DNA from: Clostridia bacterium
Lineage (GTDB): Bacteria; Bacillota; Clostridia; Christensenellales; CAG-314
Direction of reading: 5' to 3'
DNA length: 64,000 bases
Assembly (NCBI GenBank): GCA_036654455.1
Contig: JAVVRZ010000001.1
Location: 124,001-188,000 of the forward strand
Part shown: positions 1 through 8,344 of the stretch, one piece after another
Layout of the letters: each line of letters opens with the position of its first letter
Position numbering within the stretch: position 1 is the stretch's first letter
Position numbers and translations under genes: made by a program
The notes under the pieces: model-generated
The model's database searches: none
What the model was told of the DNA's origin: nothing
The model's input: only the letters and a program-made list of their open reading frames with translations

Positions 1-266
1 CTGGGTTTGACGCTAAAAATACTCTTAAATCTAAGCCCAACGCCTTCTTTAATGAAAAAGTTGTTACAAACGCAGATAATGCCTCGCCCTCGACAAAAGA
101 TTTATACGGGACAAAGCTTACAAGCGTATACAACACAACCGAGGGCGATAAAGAACAACCGTTAACTCCCAAAGCCAAAGCTGTGGCAACTACCGTTCCC
201 GAAGGAATTATTAGGGTTGAAGACGATAGTAGCATACCGGCATTTTTAAGAAAATTAAAGAGGTAA
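1..266 (+). CDS. ftsZ: cell division protein FtsZ, C-terminal fragment (5' end outside window)
   Basis: An open frame enters from the left edge with its first full codon at 3 and stops with TAA at 264-266. The visible part begins GFDA, like the end of the FtsZ globular domain (VIATGFD). It continues through a polar, low-complexity linker of about 60 residues and ends in [10 protein letters not shown]. That ending matches the conserved FtsZ C-terminal peptide (D/E-IPxFLR-basic), which tethers the filament to membrane anchors such as FtsA or SepF. The call rests on this tail and on the linker architecture, because the GTP-binding part lies outside the window. The asnS Shine-Dalgarno sequence lies inside the last ftsZ codons, which suggests translational coupling. 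Confidence 0.82.
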   Translation, partial: GFDAKNTLKSKPNAFFNEKVVTNADNASPSTKDLYGTKLTSVYNTTEGDKEQPLTPKAKAVATTVPEGIIRVEDDSSIPAFLRKLKR

Positions 267-271
267 CAACT

Positions 272-1663
272 ATGAGAACATTTATTTCACAAATATATCA
301 AGACTTTTCTAAATTTGACAATAAGCAGGTAACCGTTTGCGGTTGGGCTAGAACAATTCGTGACCTTAAAGCGTTTGGTTTTATTGAGCTTAACGACGGT
401 ACTTGTTTAAAAAGCGTACAAATAGTATTTGAAAAAGATATCTTAACAAACTTTGACGAGATTACTAGCCAAAACGTTGGTTGTGCGCTAGCCATTGACG
501 GCATTGTTGTATTAACTCCCGATAAGCCTCAACCTTTTGAAATAAAGGCTAATGAGATTAGCGTAGAAGGCAAATCTTGCCCAGAATATCCTATGCAAAA
601 AAAGAGACACAGCATTGAATTTTTGCGTGAAGTTGCGCATTTAAGACCACGCACAAACTTATTTAACGCCATTATGAGAGTTCGCTCTAAGGCAGCGTTT
701 GCCATTCACTCTTTCTTTGACAGCAGACAATTTGTATATGTTCATACGCCCATTGTAACGTGTAGCGATTGCGAAGGCGCAGGCGAGATGTTCCAAATTA
801 CTACGCTAGATATAGACAATCCGCCAAAACTTGCAAACGGCAAAACCGATTACACCCAAGACTTCTTTGGCAAAAAGGCAAGCTTGACCGTATCGGGACA
901 ACTTAACGTAGAAACTTACGCTATGGCGTTTTCTAATGTTTACACTTTTGGACCAACGTTTAGAGCCGAACACAGTAATACTCAACGTCACTCCGCCGAA
1001 TTTTGGCAGATTGAACCCGAGATTGCTTTTGCCGACCTTAACGACGATATGCAACTTGCCGAAGATATGATTAAATATGTTATTAAGTATGTTCTTACAA
1101 ATTGCAAACAAGAGATGGACTTTTTCAACAGCTTTGTAGATAATACCTTACTAGCAAGACTAACTACGCTTGCTGACAGCGCATTTAAGCGTATGACTTA
1201 CGACCAAGCGATAGAGATGTTACAACCTCATAACAGCGAATTTGATATGCCTATTAAGTGGGGCGTAGATATCGGCACAGAGCACGAAAGATACTTGACC
1301 GAGAAGATTATTAAAGGGCCAGTGTTTGTTACAAACTATCCTAAGGAAATTAAATCTTTCTATATGCGTCAAAACGACGACGGCAAGACCGTTGCGGCTA
1401 TGGATATGTTAGTTCCCGGCGTAGGCGAGATGATAGGCGGTAGTCAACGAGAAGAACGCTTAGACAAGCTTCTTGAAAGAATGAAAGAACTTAATCTTAA
1501 AGAAGAAGACTATTGGTGGTATCTTGATTTAAGGAAATACGGCGGAAACAAACACGCAGGCTTTGGACTAGGTTTTGAAAGGCTTGTAATGTATCTAACG
1601 GCAACAAGCAATATTAGAGATGTTTTGCCTTTCCCACGCACAGTTAACAACGCTGAATTTTAA
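272..1663 (+). CDS. asnS: asparaginyl-tRNA synthetase
   Basis: This class IIb synthetase charges tRNA-Asn in the cytosol. Residues 15-105 form the OB-fold anticodon-binding domain ([12 protein letters not shown]). Residues 120-463 form the catalytic core. Motif 2 is [16 protein letters not shown] from about residue 230 and motif 3 is GFGLGFERL from about 429. The C-terminal IRDVLPFPR is characteristic of AsnRS. At 463 residues it is full length. The start is ATG 272, five bases after the ftsZ stop, and its AAGAGG ribosome site lies inside ftsZ. A direct AsnRS should mean that the organism does not depend only on Asp-tRNA(Asn) amidation. The ftsZ-asnS pairing is not the usual division-cluster order. 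Confidence 0.96.
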   Translation: MRTFISQIYQDFSKFDNKQVTVCGWARTIRDLKAFGFIELNDGTCLKSVQIVFEKDILTNFDEITSQNVGCALAIDGIVVLTPDKPQPFEIKANEISVEGKSCPEYPMQKKRHSIEFLREVAHLRPRTNLFNAIMRVRSKAAFAIHSFFDSRQFVYVHTPIVTCSDCEGAGEMFQITTLDIDNPPKLANGKTDYTQDFFGKKASLTVSGQLNVETYAMAFSNVYTFGPTFRAEHSNTQRHSAEFWQIEPEIAFADLNDDMQLAEDMIKYVIKYVLTNCKQEMDFFNSFVDNTLLARLTTLADSAFKRMTYDQAIEMLQPHNSEFDMPIKWGVDIGTEHERYLTEKIIKGPVFVTNYPKEIKSFYMRQNDDGKTVAAMDMLVPGVGEMIGGSQREERLDKLLERMKELNLKEEDYWWYLDLRKYGGNKHAGFGLGFERLVMYLTATSNIRDVLPFPRTVNNAEF

Positions 1664-1680
1664 TAAAAATGTAAATATAC

Positions 1681-1709
1681 TTGTTTTAGTCAACAAAGTA
1701 TATTATAAT
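1681..1709 (+). promoter_or_regulatory. sigma-A promoter of acpP
   Basis: TTGTTT (1681-1686), a 17-nt spacer and TATAAT (1704-1709) lie 30 bases upstream of the acpP start. The CGGAGG ribosome site is at 1725-1730. Confidence 0.75.
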
Positions 1710-1738
1710 AAATACAAACATCAACGGAGGAATTAGAT

Positions 1739-1969
1739 ATGGTTTTTGAAAAAATTAAAAATTTGCTTGCTCAACAATTAAACATACCCGCCGAGAAGAT
1801 TACTATGGAAAGCGATATTATTGCCGACTTAGGCGCAGATTCGCTTGACGTAGTCGAACTGCTTATGGCGCTTGAAGAAACATACAATATAGTAGTTCCG
1901 GACGAACTAGCTAATCAACTAAAAACAATTAGTTCGATTGTAGACTTTATCGAAAAGAATAAGAAATAA
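1739..1969 (+). CDS. acpP: acyl carrier protein
   Basis: This is a 76-residue acidic protein with the usual four-helix ACP sequence. It carries the growing acyl chain in fatty-acid synthesis on a 4'-phosphopantetheine arm. The attachment site DLGADSLDVVEL is present, with the modified serine at residue 35. ATG 1739 follows a strong CGGAGG site. The gene has its own promoter and terminator, so it is probably monocistronic. No other fatty-acid synthesis gene is in the window, which differs from the common fab-acpP clustering. Confidence 0.96.
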   Translation: MVFEKIKNLLAQQLNIPAEKITMESDIIADLGADSLDVVELLMALEETYNIVVPDELANQLKTISSIVDFIEKNKK

Positions 1970-2012
1970 ATCTTATTTATTTTTAAAACATAATTGTATT
2001 TTATCTTTACTC

Positions 2013-2041
2013 AAAAAGAACGTTTTAAAGCGTTCTTTTTT
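2013..2041 (+). terminator. rho-independent terminator after acpP
   Basis: AAAAAGAACG (2013-2022) pairs with CGTTCTTTTT (2031-2040) around an 8-nt loop, and the T-run is part of the right arm. It isolates acpP from ytxC. The following ~220 bases up to ytxC are very AT-rich, and I see no further feature there. Confidence 0.85.
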
Positions 2042-2262
2042 ATTTAATTGTTAAGCGATAAAAATTAAAGACGATATACTATAAATTTATAAAAATATGT
2101 TTAAACTAGTAATCATACTTACAAAAAAGTAATGTCAAACTTAACCTTATAATATTTTTTAGCTATAAATAAAATATTTAGTTAAAATAAAATTGTTATT
2201 TTACCCTTTTCAATTAAAAAAATTATAGTTGCATATAATAGTTGTACGGGGGAAAATATATA

Positions 2263-3012
2263 ATGTTTGAAGCGACAATTAACGCCACATACGCAAATAA
2301 AAATTATCTTGCATATATTAAAAGTCAATTAAAAGACAAAATAATAGCCGTAGAGGGTTTGCTTGAACAACAAGATATGCTTACAAGAAGTTATTTAAGC
2401 GTAGCGTGTAACGACGCTTTTGCTACGCAAATTAAAGATATTCTAAAAGATAGCGTTGCCGAAGCATTATCGCTAGGGTACAAAAATGAGTTTTTTAAAG
2501 AACAACTTAACATTAAAAAAAATACCTTTTTAACTAATACGCTTGTTAATATTATGAGCATATTTGACAATAATTTAGATAAAAAGGCTATTAAGCAAAG
2601 TATCAATTCGTTAAATAATTTGTCGCTTGAAGGTCTTTGCGATTTTAGACTTCAAAAGCTTAAAGGTAAGTGGGAAGAAATTATTAAACTAACTAACGCT
2701 TACGATATTATTCTTAATGACAAGGGCATTCTAACCGAATTTATTCTTTATTTAGCCCAAGCAGTGCCAACAACAAATAATAGTTTAACCTTAACTTTTA
2801 CCCACGACGATTATTTGTTATTTTCGGATAAAAATAAATTGCTAGATAAACTTACCCTTTTTACTCAATGTACGCTTGAAGAAAGCATTATGTATAATAT
2901 AATTTGCAACAAACCAAAAAGCGTAGTTGTCGTAGGTCAAATTGACAACCTAGACGCCGACTTTGTAATGTTGCTAAATTCGCTATGTATTGTTAAAAAA
3001 GTTGGCAGTTAG
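2263..3012 (+). CDS. ytxC: putative sporulation protein YtxC
   Basis: The product is a 249-residue soluble protein. The sequence resembles the YtxC family (putative sporulation protein, PF08812): an alpha-helical N-terminal half with LxEYLAYIK-like elements, a central FTEFI-type helix (LTEFILYLAQ), and a C-terminal pair of beta-strands (KSVVVVGQIDN). Function is unknown. Position supports the call, because ytxC lies directly upstream of thrS in Bacillus and many clostridia, as here. I chose ATG 2263 over TTG 2242 because GGGGGAA at 2248-2254 is the ribosome site and would otherwise be coding. It lies alone between a terminator and the thrS promoter. The family assignment leans on synteny as much as on sequence. 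Confidence 0.72.
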   Translation: MFEATINATYANKNYLAYIKSQLKDKIIAVEGLLEQQDMLTRSYLSVACNDAFATQIKDILKDSVAEALSLGYKNEFFKEQLNIKKNTFLTNTLVNIMSIFDNNLDKKAIKQSINSLNNLSLEGLCDFRLQKLKGKWEEIIKLTNAYDIILNDKGILTEFILYLAQAVPTTNNSLTLTFTHDDYLLFSDKNKLLDKLTLFTQCTLEESIMYNIICNKPKSVVVVGQIDNLDADFVMLLNSLCIVKKVGS

Positions 3013-3038
3013 AATTTGCCTTTTAAGGTTAAAAACAT

Positions 3039-3067
3039 TTGACAATCTAATATGTTTAGATTAAAAT
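3039..3067 (+). promoter_or_regulatory. promoter of the thrS T-box transcript
   Basis: TTGACA (3039-3044), a 17-nt spacer and TAAAAT (3062-3067). The T-box stem I begins about 30 bases downstream. Confidence 0.8.
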
Positions 3068-3093
3068 GTAATTAATTAATAACGTTATTAATT

Positions 3094-3297
3094 AAGACAA
3101 GTAAATAGAAATTGTTTTTGCAGAGAGTCAAACAATGGTGTGAGTTTGATAAAATTATTCTATTTGTACCACTTATTTAGACGTCGCTAACAGCCTAGCG
3201 TAAAAGGCTAATTGAGGTTAGTAACACTAACAAATTAAGGTGGAACCACGGCAATATGTCGTCCTTATTGAGATAACACTCGGTAAGGACTTTTTTT
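3094..3297 (+). promoter_or_regulatory. T-box leader (Thr) controlling thrS
   Basis: This tRNA-sensing leader has a stem I containing AGAGAGTC (3122-3129). The likely specifier codon is ACC (Thr) at 3168-3170. The conserved T-box is AAGGTGGAACCACGG (3237-3251). The attenuator is GTCCTTA (3261-3267) pairing with TAAGGAC (3284-3290), followed by seven T. Uncharged tRNA-Thr should stabilise the antiterminator and raise thrS expression. The 190 bases between the attenuator and thrS are AT-rich and show nothing else. Confidence 0.92.
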
Positions 3298-3490
3298 ATC
3301 GGGTTAAGCGACATTTTTAAAACTTGCTATTACTTATTACTTTAACTAAGTTTTATTAAAGACAAATAGCCAAATTATTTTAAATAACAAATTTGATAAA
3401 ATAAATAAATACCGTAATATTTTTAGCATAAATAAAATTAAGACAATCATAGCTAAATAAATTTAAAAATAAATATATTGGAGGATAAAA

Positions 3491-5392
3491 ATGATTAAAA
3501 TAACTTTTCCCGACGGAAAAAGTAGGGAATACGACGCTTGTAAGGCTGGCGAAATTGTAAAAAGTCTTAGTCAAGGTTTATACAAAAATGCTGTTTGCGT
3601 AGAACACAATGGTAAGTTGCTTGACCTTGAAAGTATAATAGACACCGACGGCAATTTTAAGGTTTATACTTTTGAAGACGACATAGGCAAAGACGTTTAT
3701 CACCACACTACTTCTCATATTATGGCGCAAGCTGTAAAAAGGCTGTATCCTACGGCAAAGGTTGCAATCGGCCCTTCGATTAAGAATGGTTTTTATTACG
3801 ATATTGAGTTTGACCACGAGATAACGCAAGAAGATTTACCAAAAATCGAGGCGGAAATGGCAAAGATTGTAAAAGAAGACCTACCTCTTGTTAGACACGA
3901 GGTTAGCAAGCCTGACGCAATCGAAATGTTTGGCAAAGAACACGAAGATTACAAAGTATTGTTACTTAACGACCTTGATGTTGCTAGCGTTTCAACTTAT
4001 ACGCAGGGCGAATATACCGATATGTGTAGAGGACCGCATTTGTCAAGTACCGGAAAGGTAAAAGCTTTTAAATTACTTTCTCTTGCCGGCGCTTACTGGC
4101 GTGGAAACGTCAACAATAAAATGCTTAGCCGTATCTATGGCACGTCTTTTGACAAAAAAGCCGACCTAGATAGTTATATTAATATGCTTGAAGAAGCAAA
4201 AAAGAGAGACCACCGCAAACTCGGCAAAGAACTTGAATTGTACGATATTTACGAAGAAGGTCCGGGTTTTCCGTTCTTCTTACCTAAGGGTATGCTTCTT
4301 AGAAATCTACTTGTAGACTTTTGGCGTCAAGAGCACCGAAAAGCAGGCTACAAAGAGATAAGCACTCCGTTAATTCTTAATAAAGAGTTGTGGCTAAGGT
4401 CGGGGCACTGGGACCATTACAAAGACAATATGTACACTCTAAAAATTGACGAACAAGATTATGCGGTTAAGCCTATGAACTGTCCGGGTTGTATGTTGGT
4501 TTATAAACATAAACCTCGTTCTTATAGAGATTTGCCCGAAAGAATAGCCGAAATGGGCGTCGTTCACCGTCACGAATTGTCAGGCGCATTACACGGACTT
4601 ATGAGGGTAAGATGCTTTACGCAAGACGATGCGCACTTATTTATGACAGAGGAACAAATTGTTGACGAGCTTATGGGCGTAGTCAACCTAATTGACCGCA
4701 TTTATGGCGTATTTGGTTTCCATTATAAAATGGAAGTTTCGACAAAACCCGAAAATTCTATGGGTACTGACGAACAATGGGAAACAGCTACAAATATGTT
4801 AATCGAAGCGCTAAATAGACTTGGCAAGGGTTACAAAATTAACGAAGGCGACGGCGCATTCTATGGCCCGAAGATTGACTTTCACCTTGAAGATAGTCTT
4901 GGGCGTACTTGGCAATGCGGTACGGTTCAACTCGACTTTCAAATGCCAGAAAGATTTGACCTAACTTATATTGGCGCAGACGGCGAAAAGCACCGTCCGG
5001 TTATGATTCACCGCACAGCCTTAGGCAGTATCGAAAGATTTATAGCCATTATAACCGAACACTTTGCCGGCGCATTTCCAACTTGGCTAGCGCCTACGCA
5101 AGTAATAGTTTTACCAATAAGCGAAAACACCGTAGAATATGCAAAGCAAGTTGCAAAACAGCTTGAAGAAGCCGACATTCGAGTAGAAACAGACCTACGC
5201 AACGAAAAGATAGGCTATCGTATTCGTGAAGCTCAACTTCAAAAAGTTCCATATATGCTAGTAGTTGGCGACAAGGAGTCGCAAGATGGCGTTGTTGCAG
5301 TTAGACAAAGAAAGAAAGGCGACCTCGGCGTAAGCTCGATAAGCGACTTTATTAAACTTATCAAAGAAGAAGTAGCTAGCAAAATAATGTAG
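3491..5392 (+). CDS. thrS: threonyl-tRNA synthetase
   Basis: This class II synthetase has 633 residues and is full length. Domains in order: TGS (1-61); the editing/SAD domain with HHTTSHIMAQAVKRLYP from about residue 71; the catalytic core (about 270-530) with the zinc-site region MNCPGCM, motif 2 (VVHRHELSGALHG) and motif 3 (IHRTALGSIERF); and the anticodon-binding domain (535-633, ending near VPYMLVVGDKE). The editing histidines that clear Ser-tRNA(Thr) are present. ATG 3491 follows GGAGG at 3480-3484. Expression is expected to respond to uncharged tRNA-Thr through the upstream T-box. Confidence 0.97.
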   Translation: MIKITFPDGKSREYDACKAGEIVKSLSQGLYKNAVCVEHNGKLLDLESIIDTDGNFKVYTFEDDIGKDVYHHTTSHIMAQAVKRLYPTAKVAIGPSIKNGFYYDIEFDHEITQEDLPKIEAEMAKIVKEDLPLVRHEVSKPDAIEMFGKEHEDYKVLLLNDLDVASVSTYTQGEYTDMCRGPHLSSTGKVKAFKLLSLAGAYWRGNVNNKMLSRIYGTSFDKKADLDSYINMLEEAKKRDHRKLGKELELYDIYEEGPGFPFFLPKGMLLRNLLVDFWRQEHRKAGYKEISTPLILNKELWLRSGHWDHYKDNMYTLKIDEQDYAVKPMNCPGCMLVYKHKPRSYRDLPERIAEMGVVHRHELSGALHGLMRVRCFTQDDAHLFMTEEQIVDELMGVVNLIDRIYGVFGFHYKMEVSTKPENSMGTDEQWETATNMLIEALNRLGKGYKINEGDGAFYGPKIDFHLEDSLGRTWQCGTVQLDFQMPERFDLTYIGADGEKHRPVMIHRTALGSIERFIAIITEHFAGAFPTWLAPTQVIVLPISENTVEYAKQVAKQLEEADIRVETDLRNEKIGYRIREAQLQKVPYMLVVGDKESQDGVVAVRQRKKGDLGVSSISDFIKLIKEEVASKIM

Positions 5393-5428
5393 CAACCTTA
5401 AAATAATTATTATTTTTAACTTATGTAG

Positions 5429-5458
5429 CAAAACGGTTGACAATAATCAGCCGTTTTG
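5429..5458 (+). terminator. hairpin after thrS, overlapping the infC promoter
   Basis: CAAAACGG (5429-5436) pairs with CCGTTTTG (5451-5458). The T-run is poor, so it may be a weak terminator. Its loop contains the TTGACA of the next promoter. Confidence 0.45.
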
Positions 5459-5465
5459 TTATATT
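5437..5465 (+). promoter_or_regulatory. promoter of infC-rpmI-rplT
   Basis: TTGACA (5437-5442), a 17-nt spacer and TATATT (5460-5465). TATTAT at 5462-5467 is a second possible -10. About 140 bases of structured leader follow before infC. Confidence 0.7.
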
Positions 5466-5469
5466 ATAC

Positions 5470-5592
5470 GAACAAAGAAGAAATACCATTTCTCACCAAC
5501 CGACAAACGTTGTTTGGTTATTCAATAAGACTTTTACAAGAGATTATTCTTGTATGACTTATAAGATGTGGTATTTTGCCACATTTTTTTTA
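5470..5592 (+). promoter_or_regulatory. infC operon leader, probably L20-type autoregulatory attenuator
   Basis: The leader contains a conserved-looking TTTCTCACC segment (5490-5498). A nested arrangement follows: ACAAG (5536-5540) pairs with CTTGT (5549-5553) inside ATAAG (5525-5529) and CTTAT (5558-5562). A terminator follows: ATGTGG (5566-5571) pairs with CCACAT (5579-5584) and runs into seven T. In low-GC Gram-positives this operon is repressed by its own L20 through leader attenuation. The position fits that system. The L20 contact site itself was not verified. Confidence 0.65.
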
Positions 5593-5607
5593 TGGAGGTT
5601 TACCACT

Positions 5608-6120
5608 ATTAACGAACTTCAAATTAATGACCAAATTAGAGAAAAAGAAGTACGCCTTATCGCTTCAAACGGAGCGCAACTTGGCATTGTGACACGCTTT
5701 AAAGCGCAACAGCTCGCCGAAGAAGAAGGGCTAGACTTGGTTATGATTTCACCCAAAGCAGTTCCGCCTGTTTGTAAAATTTTAGATTACAGCAAATACA
5801 AATACGAACAATCTAAAAAAGACAAAGAGATGCGTAAGAATCAAAAAGTCACAGAATTAAAAATAATCTGGCTGTCAATGACCATTAGCGAAGCAGATAT
5901 GCAAACTAAGGCAAAAGCGGCGCAAAGGTGGCTAGTAGAGGGCGACAAGGTTAAAGTTTCGCTTAAAATGATAGGCAGACAGCAAGCCTACACGCTTCGT
6001 GCAATAGAAGTAGTTAAAAAGTTTTACCAAATTCTTTCACCGGTATCTAAGATTGAGAAAATCCCGCTTGCCGAAGGTAGAAACGTAACTATGGTATTAG
6101 CCCCGCTTACAAGTAAATAA
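5608..6120 (+). CDS. infC: translation initiation factor IF-3 (ATT start)
   Basis: The 170-residue product prevents subunit joining and checks the start codon on the 30S subunit. The N-domain begins INELQINDQIREKEVRLI and the C-domain includes the KxTELKIIWL-type strand. The frame is open further upstream, but the only good ribosome site is GGAGG at 5594-5598, nine bases before ATT 5608. That ATT opens the conserved INEQI-like N-terminus. A rare AUU start is the known autoregulatory device of infC, because IF-3 itself discriminates against it. No ATG or GTG in frame fits the ribosome site. rpmI follows after 25 bases. Confidence 0.93.
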   Translation: MNELQINDQIREKEVRLIASNGAQLGIVTRFKAQQLAEEEGLDLVMISPKAVPPVCKILDYSKYKYEQSKKDKEMRKNQKVTELKIIWLSMTISEADMQTKAKAAQRWLVEGDKVKVSLKMIGRQQAYTLRAIEVVKKFYQILSPVSKIEKIPLAEGRNVTMVLAPLTSK

Positions 6121-6145
6121 TAGAACAATATGGAGGAAATAAATA

Positions 6146-6340
6146 ATGCCTAAACAAAAAACACACAGCGCATCTAAAAAAAGATTTAAAGTACTTAAAT
6201 CCGGCAAAGTCAAGAGAGCGCAATGTAACAAAAACCACAAATTAACCAAAAAGACAACCAAAAGAACTCGTAATCTTCGTGGAACGGCTTATGTAGATAA
6301 GATTCAAGCTAATACCATCAAGAAAATGATGCCGTACTAA
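6146..6340 (+). CDS. rpmI: 50S ribosomal protein L35
   Basis: This is a 64-residue, very basic protein with the L35 signature (MPKQKTHSASKKRFK and the KTTKRTRNLRG region). It is a late-assembling large-subunit protein. ATG 6146 follows GGAGG. It lies in the canonical infC-rpmI-rplT operon, so it shares leader control. Confidence 0.97.
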   Translation: MPKQKTHSASKKRFKVLKSGKVKRAQCNKNHKLTKKTTKRTRNLRGTAYVDKIQANTIKKMMPY

Positions 6341-6357
6341 TAGGGAGGTAACACAAA

Positions 6358-6717
6358 ATGAGAATTAAACGCGCAGTTAATGCGGTTAAGAAACGTAGAA
6401 AAATATTAAAATTAACAAAAGGTTATTTTGGCGCTAAGTCCAAAAATTATAGAGTAGCTCGTCAAGCCTTTATGAAGTCAGGTAACTATGCATATATTGG
6501 TAGAAGACTTCGCAAAAGAGATATGCGAGGACTATGGATTGCTCGTATTAACGCCGGCGCAAGAGTAAACGGACTGTCTTACAGCAAGTTTATGCACGGT
6601 CTTAAAGTAGCTAACATTGACCTCAACCGCAAAGTACTTTCCGATATGGCGATAAGCGACGCAAAAGCTTTTAGTGCGCTTGCAGAAATTGTTAAGACTT
6701 CACTTACTAGTAAATAA
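6358..6717 (+). CDS. rplT: 50S ribosomal protein L20
   Basis: The 119-residue basic protein starts [18 protein letters not shown] and contains the [18 protein letters not shown] signature. L20 is an early 23S-binding assembly protein and, in Firmicutes, the autogenous repressor of this operon through the leader. ATG 6358 follows GGGAGG. A strong terminator begins 11 bases after the stop. Confidence 0.97.
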   Translation: MRIKRAVNAVKKRRKILKLTKGYFGAKSKNYRVARQAFMKSGNYAYIGRRLRKRDMRGLWIARINAGARVNGLSYSKFMHGLKVANIDLNRKVLSDMAISDAKAFSALAEIVKTSLTSK

Positions 6718-6727
6718 CAAGAAAATC

Positions 6728-6758
6728 AAGCCTTGTCGTATATCGATAAGGCTTTTTT
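6728..6758 (+). terminator. terminator after rplT
   Basis: AAGCCTTGTCG (6728-6738) pairs with CGATAAGGCTT (6744-6754, one G-T pair) and runs into six T. It ends only six bases before the next start codon. Confidence 0.9.
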
Positions 6759-6764
6759 ATTAAA

Positions 6765-7487
6765 ATGATAGAGTCAAAGAACAACCAAATAATTAGCTTT
6801 ACACGCAAATTATTGCAAAAAAAATATCGCAAAGAAAGCGGTCTTTATCTTGTCGAAGGGCGTAAACTTGTAGAAGAAGCTATTAGACTTAATCTTGTCG
6901 AATATATCGTAACGTCTAGCCAAACTCAAATACAGTTTGACAAGGTCTATACCGTAGCCGACAATGTTTTTTCAACGCTTACCGATACAATTAACAGTCA
7001 AGGCGTAATCGCCGTTGTTAAAATGCCCACAAACGACTTATGCGTTCCGCAAAGCAGTTGCCTTATACTTGAAAAAATTCAAGATGCGGGCAATCTCGGG
7101 ACTATTATGCGTACGGCGGTAGCTACCGGCTACAATGATATTTTTTTAATAGATTGCGTTGACGCATATAGCCCTAAGGTAATACGTTCGGCGAGTTCGG
7201 CGCATTTCTTCACGCATATTTATTCTGTCGACTTAGAAACAGTATATTCCTTATTACATTCGACGCACAAATTTATTTGCGCAGATATGAAAGGGGAGAA
7301 TATCTTTAACTATACGCAAAGTATACCGCTTCACGCTCTTATTATAGGCAATGAAGGCAACGGAATAAGCGATAAAGCTAGACAACTTAGCGATTTGACA
7401 CTGTCGCTACCTATGAAAAATAATCTCGAATCTCTCAATGCCGGAGTATCGGCAGGAGTTTTGATGTATATATTAAGTAATAAATAA
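6765..7487 (+). CDS. TrmH/SpoU-family RNA 2'-O-methyltransferase
   Basis: The product has 240 residues. The N-terminal part is a substrate-binding domain (YLVEGRKLVEEAIR, about 26-40). The SPOUT catalytic domain carries motif 1 (EKIQDAGNLGTIMRTA, about 105-120), motif 2 (IIGNEGNGIS) and motif 3 (SLNAGVSAGVLMY). It should methylate a ribose in rRNA or tRNA using S-adenosylmethionine; the closest named relatives by layout are YsgA/RlmB-type enzymes. The start at ATG 6765 lies just after the rplT terminator, with no room for a promoter and no clear Shine-Dalgarno site. Expression must therefore come by readthrough or by an unusual route. yebC follows 12 bases downstream. Confidence 0.9.
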   Translation: MIESKNNQIISFTRKLLQKKYRKESGLYLVEGRKLVEEAIRLNLVEYIVTSSQTQIQFDKVYTVADNVFSTLTDTINSQGVIAVVKMPTNDLCVPQSSCLILEKIQDAGNLGTIMRTAVATGYNDIFLIDCVDAYSPKVIRSASSAHFFTHIYSVDLETVYSLLHSTHKFICADMKGENIFNYTQSIPLHALIIGNEGNGISDKARQLSDLTLSLPMKNNLESLNAGVSAGVLMYILSNK

Positions 7488-7499
7488 TGGAGGTAAAAT

Positions 7500-8240
7500 A
7501 TGTCAGGACATAGTAAATGGAATAATATCAAAGGCAAAAAAGGCAAGAGCGACGCCGCAAGGTCTAAAATTTTTACAAAAATCGGTAGAGAAATAGCCGT
7601 AGCTGTCCGCAGTGGCGGTAGCGACCCCGATACAAACAGTTCGTTATACAACATAATCGCTAAGGCGAAAATGTCTAATATGCCTAACGACAATATATCT
7701 CGCAGTATCAAAAAAGCCTCGGGAGAACTCGGTAACGTGGTTTACGAATCAATTATCTACGAAGGTTATGGTATCGGTGGAAGCGCAGTGATATTAGAGT
7801 GCTTAACCGACAATAAAAATCGTACGGCAGGCGATATTCGTTCGCATTTTGAAAAATATGGCGGTTCGCTAGGCACAAGCAACTGCGTATCTTTTATGTT
7901 TGAACGCAAAGGCGTAATCGTAGTCGAAAGGCTTGAAGGGCAAACCGAAGATAGTTGGTTTGAGCTTGCCTTAGAATGTGGCGCAGACGATGTTATGGTA
8001 GAGGACGAAGAAGTTTTAATGTATACTACTCCGCAAGCGTTTGATAACGTTCGCAACAATTTAACCGATAAAAAAGTTGTATTAATTTCAGCTTCGGTTG
8101 ATTGGATACCTAACAATACAATAATTCTTGCTCCCGACCAGCTTGTAAGATTTAACAAAATGATTGATATAATGGAAGACAACGACGACGTACAGAATGT
8201 TTACCACAACGTCGAATTGCCGGAAGTTGAAGAAGAATAG
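7500..8240 (+). CDS. yebC: YebC/TACO1-family protein
   Basis: The protein has 246 residues with the invariant N-terminus MSGHSKWNNIKGKKGK and three domains typical of YebC/TACO1. Family members have been described both as DNA-binding regulators and as translation factors that relieve stalling at proline stretches. Its position directly upstream of ruvC is the classical arrangement. ATG 7500 follows GGAGG. It forms a short operon with the methyltransferase and ends at a terminator. Confidence 0.94.
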   Translation: MSGHSKWNNIKGKKGKSDAARSKIFTKIGREIAVAVRSGGSDPDTNSSLYNIIAKAKMSNMPNDNISRSIKKASGELGNVVYESIIYEGYGIGGSAVILECLTDNKNRTAGDIRSHFEKYGGSLGTSNCVSFMFERKGVIVVERLEGQTEDSWFELALECGADDVMVEDEEVLMYTTPQAFDNVRNNLTDKKVVLISASVDWIPNNTIILAPDQLVRFNKMIDIMEDNDDVQNVYHNVELPEVEEE

Positions 8241-8253
8241 ATTAGTCTTTTTT

Positions 8254-8279
8254 AAACTGCCTATAAAGGCAGTTTTTTT
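8254..8279 (+). terminator. terminator after yebC
   Basis: AAACTGCC (8254-8261) pairs with GGCAGTTT (8268-8275), followed by a T-run to 8279. Confidence 0.9.
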
Positions 8280-8296
8280 GTTTCAAACATTTTTTG

Positions 8297-8325
8297 TTGA
8301 CTATTTTGCTTAATACATTTATTAT
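8297..8325 (+). promoter_or_regulatory. promoter of the ruvC operon
   Basis: TTGACT (8297-8302), a 17-nt spacer and TATTAT (8320-8325). The AGGAGA ribosome site is at 8335-8340. Confidence 0.75.
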
Positions 8326-8344
8326 ATAGGTACTAGGAGAATAA

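Noticed and set aside
1970-2262. Possible gene or riboswitch between acpP and ytxC
   Set aside because: After the terminator only unstructured AT-rich sequence is visible; no frame with a start and ribosome site.
5437-5607. Upstream ATG start for infC (extra 57 residues)
   Set aside because: The extension runs through the promoter and the attenuator hairpin and has no ribosome site; ATT 5608 has GGAGG at ideal spacing.
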